Shown here: positions 25,366-39,458 of the stretch, one piece after another
How positions within the stretch are numbered: the stretch's first letter is position 1
Layout: each line of letters starts with the position of its first letter
NCBI GenBank assembly: GCA_034508935.3
Contig: CM067442.1
Span: 92,806,509 to 92,870,508 of the forward strand
Direction of reading: 5' to 3'
Length of the DNA: 64,000 nucleotides
DNA from: Berghia stephanieae
Taxonomy: Eukaryota > Mollusca > Gastropoda > Nudibranchia > Aeolidiidae
Position numbers and translations under genes: made by a program
The notes under the pieces: generated by a model
What the model was told of the DNA's origin: nothing
What the model saw: the letters and a program-made list of their open reading frames with translations, nothing else
Database searches by the model: none

Positions 25366-25674
25366 GGGCCTTTTACATATTGCGTTGTCGTGGATCAAAA
25401 TAGTACACAGAGGGATGACACAGTACGCACATTAACTGCAATTCGGCCACTACCACCTCATCACGTTACTATAAGTTGTGTGTGCCTTCCTCTTTTCTTC
25501 TTGAGTGAGTAGTTTTTCTCAACTGGGTACTAAACTTGCAACTCACACCCCCATTGTAGCCGTTGTCCCAAGATATATTTCCCGTTTATAGCCATGCTTT
25601 TTTAAATTTCCATTGTAGCCCTAGGATGTTGTACGCGAGATGCACTGTACTGTGATGTTGATTCATAGAGCAAA

Positions 25675-26215
25675 CTACCAATGTGTTTAGTCTGAGATCA
25701 CCTAAAGTCTATACAGACACAAGCACAAGACTTCACTGAGAGGAAAACACTCAAATGCTTACAAAACACATTGACTCCATAACAAGCTCAGTACGTAGAG
25801 CACTCGCTTCACGTACAAAGGAACCAAGATTGATCCTGGGTAAAGTCTGGTTTTTTTTCCCCAAACCCCTCCCTTGTCAACCCAGCAGTAATTGGGTTTG
25901 CTGGTTCTGTTAGATGTGGTGGAAGGTACTTTGAGATAGGGCTAGCATCCTATCCCAAAGGGTAGCGAGCAATTGCTATTTGTCCATTTCACAATATAAA
26001 AAAACCGGAATACACTCCAGCTCCATGGGCCTAATCGCTCCCATGGACTACTTACGGAACAGAGAGATGATTTACATGGCAAAAATATCATCTCCAAAAC
26101 CTATATTATGAATTTGACTGTTTCCCTTTTTAGCCAAAGGGAATCAGAACGGGCCCGGATAAAACCAGAGCAGATAGAAGACACAGCAAGTCGCGGAATT
26201 ACAAGGGAAAAAATA
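25675..26215. repeat. R1 repeat copy split by a tRNA-derived SINE
   Basis: R1 sequence (ACCAATGTGTTTAGTCTGAG onward) runs to about 25785, then a SINE follows, then R1 resumes near 26050 with GAGAGATGATTTACATGG and TTTGACTGTTTCCCT. The counterpart is 43355-43900 in reverse. Confidence 0.6.
25788..26048 (+). mobile_element. tRNA-derived SINE, left copy
   Basis: The A-box-like AGCTCAGTACGTAGAGCACT is followed about 35 bp later by GATTGATCC, a B-box-like motif. The head therefore mimics a tRNA gene, but no cloverleaf closes, so it is a SINE and not a tRNA. The body ends with a self-complementary segment, AGCTCCATGGGCC..CCATGGA. The counterpart is complement 43530-43792. Confidence 0.65.
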
Positions 26216-27148
26216 TTAAATCTCTCAAATCTAATAGGTATTTAATTTGGTCAAGTACTGACAATGGGCGCTAGCACCCGTTGGTCAGTGCTGACCAATG
26301 GATTTAAAAGCTGCCGTTCCTTGAGCATGGAATGGTTATCAGGATCATTTAAAAAGTTAACATCACAGATCAACGTTGTCAACGGTGGGGGAGGGGAATT
26401 TATTGAATCCATTAAAGCAACTCAATGACAACAATTTCAATTTTTATTCATCAATTTATCTTTTTTTTTTTTTCTTCGTCAAACATTAAACTACAAGAAC
26501 TTTCAACACATGAAGCTTCCCTTTCCTGCAGGAAAGGTTTAAAGCTTAAACAAGGATGTCATATATATTTCATATTAGCTTACCTCACGTTTCAGTCATT
26601 TACAACTATTTCATTTTTTGAAAAGATCAGACATCAAATTGGATGGTGAATTCTATATAAAACTTTTTACAATGGATCTGTGACTCAGTTAAGATAACAA
26701 GTGTAATAAAAGCATCACATTTGATGCAAGTATAAATATCTGATCTTTAGATAATAAAATAACCTTTACTCTTTGATCCTTGAAATTCAGGGACTTTCGA
26801 TGCCATTCTTAAAAGCACAATCCCTGAATTCAAAAGAGACTGCTGCGATTCCTCCTTCACACAGGGGGAATGGGAGTTTTTGCAAACACAAATTGTTTTT
26901 TATATTTAAGATCAAAAGAGAATATTTTGGCAAATATTAAATGAAATTGGATTTTTTTTCCATAAAATAACAAGTTAATCCCCCACCCTCAGCCTCATTT
27001 TTACAATAGAAAATGTCAAAAGATACTTTGTACTCTGAACAAAACATTCATTCTTTCAAAATATCAATAGGTAATAGCAAAAGCCTGTGATGCAGCAGCA
27101 GCAGTTAATCTTAAACCATTGACTTGACATACCCTCAAGCCTCTGCCT

Positions 27149-27435
27149 TCATCCGTTTTGACTTTTGGGCTTCATTTCGCTTTCAAAATTTTGGCCTCGC
27201 CTGCTTCACCATTGTCAATGACAATTTCCGTTTGAGAGATTCTTTCTGTTCTTCTTTCTCACATGAAACAGATTTTTTATCAGTAAGCTCTTCAGTACAT
27301 TTGTCCTTATCTGTGTGTGTTTCCTGAAAGTGAATCAAGGCTCTTTGCTGAATCTAAAACTACAATGATGCATGTCATGTTATCACAACCTGTTCCATCT
27401 CCTAATATATTGGGAGCAAGGCAGTGGTCAAAAAG
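27149..27435 (-). CDS. PPM1G: PPM1G last coding exon (C terminus), piece B
   Basis: After a CCCCAG acceptor the minus strand reads [20 protein letters not shown] then [16 protein letters not shown], matching human PPM1[21 protein letters not shown]. The Asp of GCDNM is one of the metal-binding residues of the PP2C (PPM) fold. A one-base T insertion in the run after LDSL, and further small indels, shift the tail relative to the cleaner copy at 42117-42400, which ends in a basic Lys-rich tail and TGA. Because exon starts and splice sites are intact, sequence error is the likely cause. Unlike the other copy, this one keeps the frame at the start of the exon. Confidence 0.92.
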
Positions 27436-27689
27436 CTGGGGAAATAAGGTAAAAAAAGCATGAGAATTGTAAAAGTGCAGACTCTAACTCGGACATTACA
27501 TCTTTCAGCTTTCATCAAGAGCCATCTCTTGGAGCTCGACTTGAAATGGCATCCCACACTTCCCTGATATTATAAATAGATATTTATAAACTTGAGATTT
27601 TGAAAATTAATGTTTCATGATGTCCAGAGACAAATATTATTATGAGAGTAATTTTGAGCAGAAGAAATGAAATATCTTATATTTTACAT

Positions 27690-28060
27690 TCAAGCATGAG
27701 AGGGGGGGGGGGGGGGAGGGGGGGGGGGAGTTTGCAGCATATTAATGTCATTTCAGCACAGCAAAAAAGAGATTTTAGGGGAAAGTTGTAAATCTGAAAT
27801 TAAAAGTACCAAAGAAAAAGTAAGACAAAAGGGACTGGTTCAAATCGGGAAACAGAAGATTCTATGAGCAGTCTTATCAATGTGCCTACTTTGACACTAC
27901 CTAAAAGTCACATCCATGCACAAGTCAACAATTCCGCCCCGCAATGAGGCACACAATCAAATGTTTACTTAGTACAATATAATCAAAACTAAAAAGAATA
28001 ATAGTACATAACAGAGAGATGATTTAGAAGGAAAAAGTATCTCTCTCTGACAAAGGAACT
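27690..28060. repeat. Poly-G tract and R1 fragment in PPM1G intron
   Basis: A G-run at 27702-27729 is followed by an R1 copy (27775-28060, with AAAGTAAGACAAAAGGGACT and AACAGAGAGATGATTTAGAA). It lies in the intron before the last exon. The counterpart is 41500-41850. Confidence 0.6.
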
Positions 28061-29281
28061 ACAGTAAAAACCGGTTTTAAACTGAAATTCAAAGGACCTG
28101 GTGTTTCATTTCGGTTTAGGCATACCTTAAAAGTTATCAGGATTTTCAAGGAGCAAAACTCGTCCTAACTCAAAATCATAGTTGATACATATTAAGTTGT
28201 CTCCCTTATCTTACGGTGAGCACCACGCATCAGTTGGGTGTCGGTTTTGTTTCAATTTTGTTTGTTTTTTTGTTTTTGTATTCTATTTGTTTTTTCTTTT
28301 ATCCATTTTCGTTGTGGTTGATTTAATTTAATTATTGTATATTTATTTACCAGCAATAAATTTATTATAAAATATAGTTATAGAATGGATTTCAGTATTT
28401 AAAAAAAAAAATGAGAAAAGAAACAATAACATGAATATTTTTTTTTTTTAAACGAATGAGGTAGATAGAACTTCACAGTTAGTGGTAGTACTAGAATTAA
28501 ATTTCTTGGTGATAATGATAATGAAGTGAAGAGTAATCTGAGAGCTGTGGACGCATTGAAGGCTCAAAATAGAGTGAAATATGAAGCAACAAGATGATGG
28601 GTTCCTTGCAACGTACACACCCTTCAAACAAAGGCACCAAGAAGTGCTAATATTTTATCACATCTGAGTGGGGGATATGTGTGTGTGTGTGTATATACAA
28701 AATGAGAATAAGTGCTAAAGAGACATTCAATCAGTGAGAGCAATAATGTTGGAACTCCATAAAGAATTTTTCTCCTAAATAAAATTCTCGACTTTTCAAG
28801 AATTCCCGCCTTTGGGGGACCCTGAATTAATTTAATTCTTGTCAGTTGAATGGGTGAAATTAGAGGAAACTGTATTCCATGTAAAGATTTTATCAGGAAG
28901 GAATGGAAAGATAACAGAGAATAATAAGGAAAAAATTCGGGACTTTTGGCTCAAAAATACAAAAAAACATTCTGCTGTTGTTGCTTGTTCGCAGGCCTGC
29001 TGTTTATTCTCATCACTCTTAAGGTAACTGCTGAAGTACTACACAATACTTGAAACCACTAACAAGCAAATATCCATCTCCCTAATTTTATTAATGCTTT
29101 TAAATGTTAATTTGCCTGCGCAATATATATGATTTTGTTAATACAGGCTACATTTATCTATCAGAGGTTACGCAAATTTGATAATCATTTTATCTTGTAA
29201 TGTCATACCTTATACCTTATAGTCATTGCATGCTACTTTGAGAAATCAACTGATTGAAAAAAAATATTTGAACATAATCAC
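28061..29281. other. PPM1G intron, nothing recognised
   Basis: Intronic DNA between the last two exons. It has a short GT tract near 28678-28690. No exon or bounded element is recognised; the open frame at 28839 is not protein-like. Confidence 0.5.
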
Positions 29282-29375
29282 CTCTTCGTTAATAAGGGAA
29301 GGCTTTTTTCTTTTTTCAGGATCAGACAATCTTTCTCTAACATAATCTATCACTTCTTGACTGGACATGAAGTTC
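29282..29375 (-). CDS. PPM1G: PPM1G penultimate coding exon, piece B
   Basis: The exon is 94 bp with acceptor TTCCTCAG and donor GTGATT. It reads (W)NFMSSQEVIDYVRERLSDP then EKRKKPSLINEE, aligning with human PPM1G [20 protein letters not shown]. The MSSQEVVD helix follows the ACDGIW motif in PP2C enzymes. It is identical in the inverted copy (40179-40272). Confidence 0.95.
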
Positions 29376-29965
29376 CTGAGGAAGAAAGAGGAATTTATTG
29401 ATTAGAACAAATCTGACAAAATTTAGCCTTTTTAAAAATGGTTCAATGGTTTTCGACTATTTTAACTTTCCATTTGCGTGTCCACAAGAGCAAGCATATT
29501 TCATTGATCTGAAGTAAACTCATTGCATTCAATTCTATCTTCAATAATTTCCAAGTTTTGCAACTGGATGAATGAAAAAATATAGAAAACCTAAATAGAT
29601 GTCAAGGATTAATTACGTCGGTTTTGTGTTGCTGTGGTACAGAGAAATATCAAATCTAAGGTTTGAGTCTACATTTTGGACAAATTTCCTTGTGTTATTA
29701 AAGGCTACCCTAGTGCAGAGCCTTTATCTTTGTCTTTATCCAACATTTTTTACTTTGTGTCTAAATTGATTTATCTCTCATCCTATGTGTTGAAATTGTA
29801 CATAAATCAATGATCAGATTTTCAAAAAGTAAACAGTTTAAAACAATTATAAGCAAATGTTTATGGAGAATAGCAATCGGAAATAATTCAAATTAAAAAA
29901 AAATATTCACATGATGCTAAAGAAAAGCTATTTGGATGGAATAGGCTGTCTTTAAATCAACTTAC

Positions 29966-30095
29966 CAAATGCCATCACAAGCAATGACAAAGAATTCGTC
30001 ACTACTGTCTAAATCTATAGTTTTAATATCTGGTAAGGCTGAGATCATCTGCTCCTTTGAAGGAAGATCTTTGTTTCTTTTGTATACATGGTCCC
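29966..30095 (-). CDS. PPM1G: PPM1G exon with DGIW motif, piece B
   Basis: The exon is 130 bp, acceptor CACACAG, donor GTAAGTTG. It reads [20 protein letters not shown] then [20 protein letters not shown] and DGIW. Human PPM1G has [20 protein letters not shown] at the same place. The Asp of DGIW coordinates the catalytic metals of PPM phosphatases. It is identical to 39459-39588. Confidence 0.96.
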
Positions 30096-30260
30096 CTGTG
30101 TGGTAAAATAAAAGACAATTGAATTCAAATGAGGAAAGATTATGAGTCTAACTTGGTTAAAATGATAAGTGACTGTTCTAAATTTAACTAAACAAAGAAT
30201 GAACAGCAAAATGTTTGGTAGAACTTAGCAACAATCAATATAAAAAAAACAAAAACAAGC

Positions 30261-32270
<2,010 letters not shown>

Positions 32271-32960
32271 CCACGATTTATTTTAGAATGAGAGGAAATA
32301 TGAATCAACTTAAGAAGGTAAATAACTGCCATTCTCAGCACCAAGTAATTCAATTTGGTGATGAATTTAAACTTTGGGATGTTTGTTTCAGAGGTTTTAC
32401 AGTACTTGCTTCACTTTCAGGTCATTTCAGCATGGGGATAAATATAGATGATGGGACAGTTAAAGGTCAAATAAAAAATAGATGTGATAAAAAAAAGCAT
32501 CCAAGAAAAAAAAATAAGACAAATGAGCTTTTCAAACAGAGATCAAGAGCAGATCCAGGAGCAAGCAACCCATACTTCCAGTCTGACATCATGATATTTT
32601 CTCACCCGGACAAGCAAAAGATCCCTACCAAAGGAGATACATTTATATGTTTAAAATATTTATATTATATATAGGTATAAAACAAACAAAAAATATTTTA
32701 TATAAATATCTCTCGTAAAAACATACATGTTTTCCATGGTGCAAGTCGAAACTAAACAGTATCAATTCAGAAAAAATGATATAGGGAGATAGAAGAGTAA
32801 GCAAGAGTGTAGACCAATATAGAACCCATTTGCCCCCTCTGGGCCAACAAACACCCGGTAAGAAATCATCGAAAATTGACAAATATAATGAATGAAAGGC
32901 AAAAAAAAATTCATGAAATGAAATTAATATAATATCAAACTATTAGTATTCCGCACTCAC

Positions 32961-33195
32961 CAAAAGCCCTGGAAAGATTGAGTCCACCATTCACTCTCCC
33001 ATCTGCAGTCACTTTACCCCCAGCTTTCTCTATTCTTTCCCTCTCTGGATCATCTTCAGGCTTGTGATCAAAAGACAACTCAATAGCAGTCCCTTTACGA
33101 GACAAGACACACCTTGAGTCTCCAGCATTTGCCACTATAAGCTTATTTTGTTGCTTTAATAGAACACAAGCTGTGCAACCACTGTCAGATCCAGG
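32961..33195 (-). CDS. PPM1G: PPM1G exon with GDSR motif
   Basis: The exon is 235 bp, acceptor CCTATCAG, donor GTGAGTGC. It reads [20 protein letters not shown] then [59 protein letters not shown]. It matches human PPM1G closely from PGSDSGTTAVV onward, including [14 protein letters not shown] and the [12 protein letters not shown] segment that supports the active site in PP2C enzymes. This exon has no copy in piece C, which starts inside the following intron. Confidence 0.97.
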
Positions 33196-33354
33196 CTGAT
33201 AGGATAGATTCAAAAAGAAATAACTGCATTTGATTAATTTGTTAATTCATTATCATTGGGAAAAGACAGTTAAAGGAAAAAGGAAAATTAAAAATGGATC
33301 CATTCACATGACAAAGGCAAATATATAATGAAAGGGAAAAAAGAGATATAAATT

Positions 33355-33680
33355 CAGGGGTTGACTGTTCACAAAAACTGAGGAAATTTTTCTAAGCATA
33401 AACCAAGACCCATCCATGCAACGATAACAAATAACTTTGAATTTCATTCAAATTTACAGAGATGCAATCCAAAATAATGTGTCTCGCAGCAATTTCTGAC
33501 ACTTCTTGGAAGAATTTCAAAAGTTGAAAGTGTAATTACAACATATTGTGGTTGCAGTAATGGTGGTGGTAGGGATAATGTGGTGGTGGTGGTTGTAGTA
33601 GTAGTGATGTTGGGGATAATGGTGTAGTGGTGGTTGTAGCAGTTGAGGTAGGGATAATGGTGTCGTGGTGGTTGTAGTAG
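33355..33680. repeat. Internal fragment of the hAT-like/TGG minisatellite element
   Basis: The run GACCCATCCATG..GAATTTCATTCAAATTT..CAGAGATGCAATCCAAAAT matches the interior of the 1889-3277 element (about 2050-2240), followed by GGTGGTGGTAGGGATAATG units. No terminal repeats are visible, so it is a fragment, cut on the right by a LINE. Confidence 0.7.
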
Positions 33681-35235
33681 ACATCCACTAACGGGATGGT
33701 GACATCAGGTGTACCTCAGGGTTCAGTCCATGGGCCCACCTTATTTTTAGTGTTCATAAATGATCTTCCACAAAGTATAAGGTCAAAGGTGTGTCTTTTA
33801 GCTGACGACACAGCATTATATAATCGGATAAGAACAACAGACGACTGCAAAACACTAAATTACGATCTAGCTTAACTACAAGAATGGGAAACAATAAATC
33901 AAATGGAATTCAACGTATCAAAGTGCAATGTCTAACCATCACAAATAAGAAAGCACCGATTACATTTGAAAACCAAATCATGGTCAAAACCTGGAACATG
34001 TAAAGACAGCAAAATACCTTGGCATTAAGTTTGATAAAAACCTGAAATAGACCTGTAAATGAGCTCTATAAAAATTGACTGAAACTGAAACTCTTCTTCG
34101 TAATTCGTCGTAGCGGTAAAATCCAAAGAATCAAAATGAAAGGTAAACAGCAAGCTCACTTAAGCAAAGCAATGGCAGAAAACTAATTTGCGCGGGAATT
34201 AATTAGGCTAATTACAATTGTTCCTTATAATTAGGTACCCAATCAGCGAAGAAACTTAGAAACGGTCAACCAGTTTGTTTACAACATGAGGCAATCGAGA
34301 TGTGCTTGTAGCAATCACTTAACTTTCGATTTGAAGGTGTCTACATAACGAACTTCCGGTGTTCGAATTTTTCTTTTTCATACTTTTCCTATCCTTCTAG
34401 TAAATGTGGTCAATTTTGGCTTAGACGAAACAGTGAAATTTATCGCTCGGCGGCTCAGTTAAAATTGGCTACGACAGGTTTGGAAAGTGAAAAAATAATT
34501 TCACGAAGGCTGTGTGAAAATACACTGGGGTGTGTTCAGACACGGCAATTCTAAAAAGCATCGCTTAGCCTTGGCAATATATCCATCGTTAATATAAACG
34601 GCCCATGAGCTATGCGTAGCGCTGTGGAACATTCCTAATTACTTTATGGTCATTCGACTACGATTCAGGAATTCTTTCTTTCTTCATTTCTTTCTTTCCT
34701 TTTTTAAAGTATTTGAATTTGACGAATTGACTGATTTCAGTTAATTGACTGAGAATTTACAGGTCTACTGAAATGGAATGACCACATATGTCACCTGGCT
34801 TCAAAAGCAAATCAAACAAGTGCTTACATCACACACAATTTAAAAAGATGCCTAATTTCAACTCAAAGTCTTGCTTTTAAAACTATTGTAGACCAATTTT
34901 GGAGTATGGCAGCTCAATTTGGTATCCATACACAAAGAAAAACGTCGACACATTAGCAAACATCCAAAGAAAAACAGCAAGACGCATCACAAACATATTC
35001 GATCCTTTCTGAAGTGCATCTGAAATAACACAATGGATTGGCCTTGAACCTCTGAACCACAAGAACAACGAGGGGACACGCAGCAAGATTAACCATCCCA
35101 ACATCAAAAACGGACGCCCACCAGTATTTGTTTTTCCTTCCACTGCCCGACTGGGGAATAGCCTCCCAGTTGACGTGGCTGAAAACGGTTGCAAACATGC
35201 CTTCACACGATTACTAGAGTTCACATCATGACTTT
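33681..35235 (+). mobile_element. LINE reverse transcriptase fragment in a PPM1G intron
   Basis: The plus strand reads SGVPQGSVHGPTLFLVFIND (RT motif) then LPQSIRSKVCLLADDTALYN, with the catalytic ADD, and LQEWETINQMEFNVSKCNV. After an inserted transposon (34048-34767) it resumes KWNDHICHLASKANQTSAYI, and ends near the conserved 3' segment corresponding to LGNSLPVDVAENG. Several stops and shifts mark it as dead. It resembles CR1/L2/Jockey-type pol genes. The 5' end abuts the TGG minisatellite. No endonuclease region is present, consistent with 5' truncation. Confidence 0.8.
34048..34767. mobile_element. 720-bp TIR element nested in the LINE
   Basis: It starts TAGACCTGTAAAT (34048-34060) and ends with the exact inverse ATTTACAGGTCTA (34755-34767). 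CTGAAA flanks both sides (34042-34047 and 34768-34773). The LINE coding sequence continues across the site once one CTGAAA copy is removed (NLK..KWNDH), which proves insertion. No transposase is seen. A 6-bp duplication with TAG ends may fit a hAT subgroup; this is uncertain. Confidence 0.82.
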
Positions 35236-35335
35236 TTAATCTAATTATTTTTTTATTAGTATTATTATGTGCAGTGTTTTAACAAGTTTACAATGTAATA
35301 CCCTACAAACTGTGGAGTGATCCTCGACAATATCA

Positions 35336-35361
35336 GAGAGAAAGAAAGAAAGGAGAGAGAG

Positions 35362-35455
<94 letters not shown>
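35336..35455. repeat. (GA)n microsatellite in PPM1G intron
   Basis: A GA tract of about 120 bp lying 25 bp from the 3' end of the exon at 35481-35562. Confidence 0.95.
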
Positions 35456-35457
<2 letters not shown>

Positions 35458-35480
35458 TGATCAATAACAAAGTAAATCAC

Positions 35481-35562
35481 CTCTTCATTTGTCATATCCA
35501 TCATAGGTACATCATTATCAACATCTTCATATTCGTCTTCATCTTCATCATCATCGTCGTCA
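35481..35562 (-). CDS. PPM1G: PPM1G acidic-region exon 2
   Basis: The exon is 82 bp, acceptor AATTACAG, donor GTGATT. After completing a split codon it reads DDDDDEDEDEYEDVDNDVPM then MDMTNEE. It continues the acidic insert and joins in frame to PGSDSG, as human PPM1G joins GKEEPGSDSG. In PPM1G the acidic stretch interrupts the phosphatase fold and is linked to histone and basic-substrate binding. Confidence 0.92.
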
Positions 35563-35789
35563 CTGTAATTTAATAATAAGAATGATTACAAAATGCTGGT
35601 ACACAAGACAGGATATTAACTAGCCCTAAAGACGGGAGATGTGCAGTTTACTTACTAAAGGTATAAAATATCAGTGACATCTTATAAAACTATACTTCAA
35701 TTTAACCAAGTTATTCTGAGTCTTGCAGATACAGACACATCAACAGACTAATTCTCATTTCTAACAAGAAACAGAATGATCAGTCTTAC

Positions 35790-35947
35790 CAGTCTTCCCA
35801 TGATTCTTCATCTTCGTCTTCATCCTCCTCATCCTCTTCATCATCGCTGGAATCATCTAAGCCTTCAGCTACAGCCATGTCTGACAAAGCCTTTGTTTTA
35901 CTTGCTCTCTCACCAGTTGTTGAATCGGCCACTGAACTCTGTGCAAT
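35790..35947 (-). CDS. PPM1G: PPM1G acidic-region exon 1
   Basis: The exon is 158 bp, acceptor TTCTTAG, donor GTAAGACT. It reads IAQSSVADSTTGERASKTKA then LSDMAVAEGLDDSSDDEEDE and EDEDEDEESWED(W). Only this frame is open and it joins phase 0 to the upstream exon. The overlapping plus-strand frame is a shadow. Confidence 0.92.
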
Positions 35948-35962
35948 CTAAGAATAAATTTG

Positions 35963-37527
35963 CATAGTCAAGTCTTTATCATATAATACCATAATATCAT
36001 GTCAGAACATAAACATCGGATGGAATCTTTTAAATGCTTGTAGCAATAACTTTTCATCCTATCCATCTTACCAACCATTATCTATTTTGATGCTTGGACT
36101 AAAAGTCTTTTCTGCAACTTTTGATACTAACAGAAATAAACATGAAGCAATTTTTAAATAATCTGGAAATATCTAGATTTCATCACTTTCTCTTCATTAA
36201 AAAATTACAAATGATCCTAAAACAGAGATGGCCATTAATAAAATGTAAAGATTAGATTTTCACCGTGTTGAAAAAGTGTGGATAGAGTTGGTGCTCATTC
36301 ACTAGTTTGAATCATCTGTCATTATTCAGCTCAAAAAAATGACATGGATCATTTCAATTAATTTTTAGGACTCTTTCCTGACTATTACTAAACAACTTTT
36401 GCCACAACTACATTTACAGTTTAGAAAGTAACAGTGCATACATATAATTTATGATGAATAACTTTTTATGGAACAATAGAACTAAAAACAATCCATTACA
36501 AAATCTATATATATATATAATTTAAGCTGACATTCTATCTTGCATTTGAAATGCATTCTTCAGTTTTTGGGTTTAGCAATGATTTCATTTTTATTGCATG
36601 TAAGAAAAATATCTTGAAACATTCATATTTCCAACTATGAAAGATAGCTTTTTATAAGAAATAAATAGAAAAGGAAAAAAATTGAATCAAAAGGCATTGA
36701 TTTCATTATGCCATCTTTTTTTTTCTTCTGAGATAAATGAAAAATAAAATATTTTACTGTTGAATGGACACCTATGAGGCAACAATGGGTATTATTATTC
36801 TATCCAGTCCTAAAAATCTAAAAATTTTCATGTAGATACAATGGTGCTCGTGCACTCATTTTAAAAGCAAAAAGAGGTTTTTTTAAAGATTAAGAATTGT
36901 GTAAATAATAATCATGATGCCTATTTTTGAAAACGCTGCTAGTGTTTTAAAACAACATTTTAAAGTTTTAAAATGTATGATCAATATTAAGCAAATCACC
37001 AATTAACAAATAATGCAGTGCCTTAAATTTCTCCTGTTCAGTTGAATTAAATAAGTCCATTTGAATGAAAAGCAAAATAAGCAATAGATGTTTTGGTATC
37101 TGATCCTGTCTCTGCCTCTCAATTTAAAACAAAATTATTTAAGCAGAACCGATTTATTCATCAATAATTGAGGATGTTTTCATTGCACATAGCTTGTCAA
37201 CAATTTATGGTCTAGTCTTTGTCTTAAATGTAAAAATGTTAACGAGTAACACCTGTTCCTAGAGTGCCATTTTACTTTAAAAGTTTAAGTGCAATATACA
37301 AATGTTAAAAATGAGAATTTGGTTAAACATTAGCACTAATAAAAAAAAAAACAATATAAGACATATGTTAAAAATAATGCAATTGTATCGGTTTCAAAAC
37401 TGACGATTTATTTTTTAATTTTGTAAATTGTATTTTAAAAATGGAAATATTTGTAAGAGCTTCGTAAGTACAAGATGCTGTGTCCTCTATAAACCAAAAA
37501 TAAAATTAACACTCACAGAAGATCCAC
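35963..37527. other. PPM1G intron, nothing recognised
   Basis: AT-rich intron between the Ser/Asn-rich exon and the acidic exons. No bounded mobile element or extra exon is recognised in it. Confidence 0.55.
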
Positions 37528-37856
37528 CTGCTGAGGGACTGCTGCTGCCTGAGCCACTACTCGATCCTTGTCTAAATGACTTTTCTCTTCATTCTTGTTA
37601 TTATTATTGTTGGATACCTCTGTATTGACTGGCCCATTAGTTGAATTTGAAGGTGCTGCTGCTGATGTTGATGAAGATGATGACGACGATGGAGCTGCAT
37701 TACTTGAACTAGAACATCCACTGCTTTCTCCATCTTTAGTCAGTTCAGTATTCTCTCCATTGGGGTTTGATTGATACCGGGTTAACAGTTCTTCTAATGG
37801 CATATCTGCTTCAGCTTTCAACAAATCTGCTTCAGTTCTACCTACAGGTATATCCG
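37528..37856 (-). CDS. PPM1G: PPM1G Ser/Asn-rich linker exon (most upstream exon present)
   Basis: The exon is 329 bp, acceptor CTCACAG, donor CAG|GTGGAT. It reads DIPVGRTEADLLKAEADMPL, EELLTRYQSNPNGENTELTK, then a low-complexity linker rich in Ser, Asn and Ala. The block MPLEELLTRY matches human MTIEELLTRY, which sits just before the variable acidic insert. The donor was chosen at CAG|GTGGAT because it alone joins the next exon in frame. Together the seven exons here give about 438 codons of roughly 546 in human. The N-terminal part of the phosphatase domain, with the first metal-binding Asp residues, is missing and presumably lies beyond the second gap or in the first. Confidence 0.93.
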
Positions 37857-38182
37857 CTGTGAGATGGTATAATGTTTATTTGAGTAACTGAACACATATT
37901 TTCTTAAATAAAACCCAGTTTATTCTTCTGGTACAATTATTTTTTTTTTACTCTCTTGAATTCCAAGCTTTTTTTTCCCCTCAGGGGATTAACATTATGA
38001 TATGAAGATAAGTTAAGTCAGTGACTCAAAATGGGCGAACCCATTATGATCACAATAATAATAAAGCTGAAAACTGAAAAGAGCTACTATAACTCTGAGA
38101 TACCACTCTAAACGCTTAAATTGCAAATTACTTTGCCTGAGACAACTCACTCACACACACAAACACACAACACAACACCAAC

Positions 38183-38282
38183 NNNNNNNNNNNNNNNNNN
38201 NNNNNNNNNNNNNNNNNNNNNNNNNNNNNNNNNNNNNNNNNNNNNNNNNNNNNNNNNNNNNNNNNNNNNNNNNNNNNNNNNN
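38183..38282. other. Assembly gap (100 N)
   Basis: Exactly 100 N, marking a join of unknown distance between piece B and piece C. The left side ends in a CA-rich stretch. Confidence 0.98.
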
Positions 38283-39294
38283 TCACTCTCTTCATTTTGT
38301 CTCCTATTCACTATAGCTATCGTCGGTCTGTCCATTAACTCTTTTCTGTTAGTCTCCCCCCGCCTCTCATTCCATCTCCCTAACCGCTCATCCTCTCTCT
38401 ATCTGCCTCCTCCCTGTTCCAACAATCCCTTTAATTCCATAGTCAATCTTTTCATTTTATCTCGTCCTCCCGTCCTGGTAACCATCTATATCTATCTGTC
38501 TATCCACTAGCTCTTTATTTTATTCATCCCCACATTCCATCCTCCCATCTCCAGTCAACACTCGTTCAGCGAATCATTCGAGGCAAGCGGCACGATCATG
38601 CTCACGCCCACAACACCACAATCTCCTCGACTCTGACGAGCTCAATACAGTTATCGGGCGAATCTAACAAGTTAAATTATTCATTTGACAAAATATCTCA
38701 TAAAATTAAGTTTATAATGAAGCAAGATTTTGAATTTCTTGCAACATCAACTCTAACAACAATCATGCAGCGTAAGCGGCCATTTTGCATAACTTATGAC
38801 CATGTGATCCCGAGGACCAATGAGAGAGGAGGATTCAAGGGGTTTTCCGTTGGTAACTATGAATGGCCTACTTCTGTATACATAATTGGAATTTGACTAC
38901 ACTCTTTCGGAGTTATAATTTGACCACAAGATGGGGTCAATGGGCTAAAAATAGCATTGCGAAGGCAGGAATGGAATTCCCCTTTGAGAAAAAGTTATAG
39001 GATACCAGATTGGCATCCTTTTGCTAAGCTTAAAGAGTCGTCAACGGAGGTCAAAATGATCCCTCTTTCAATGGGTGAAAACAGGGTATACTCTCTTTAA
39101 AAATTAAATTTATATACTTTAAGACCGTTTTTAATGAAAAAGGTACGATTTTATGATAGAAAAATACCTTTAAAAGTCAAAAATTGAAAAAACTCATTTT
39201 GACTATTTTAGTCACTTTTCAAATATAATGGCCGTTTTCTCAGTTCAGCTAGATGTACCTTCCGGACTGAACCGTCGCGCGACATCACATATAT
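38283..39294. mobile_element. Partial copy of the GTCGCGCGAC-TIR element
   Basis: The reverse complement of 30261-31273. Its single surviving end is at 39255-39294. The rest is lost at the contig start. Confidence 0.8.
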
Positions 39295-39458
39295 GCTTGT
39301 TTTTGTTTTTTTATATTGATTGTTGCTAAGTTCTACCAAACATTTTGCTGTTCATTCTTTGTTTAGTTAAATTTAGAACAGTCACTTATCATTTTAACCA
39401 AGTTAGACTCATAATCTTTCCTCATTTGAATTCAATTGTCTTTTATTTTACCACACAG

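Noticed and set aside
25788-25850. Possible tRNA gene
   Set aside because: A- and B-box motifs are present, but no acceptor stem or anticodon arm closes; it is a SINE head.
38121-38510. Open frames crossing the second gap
   Set aside because: They are joined only by unknown bases between two contigs.
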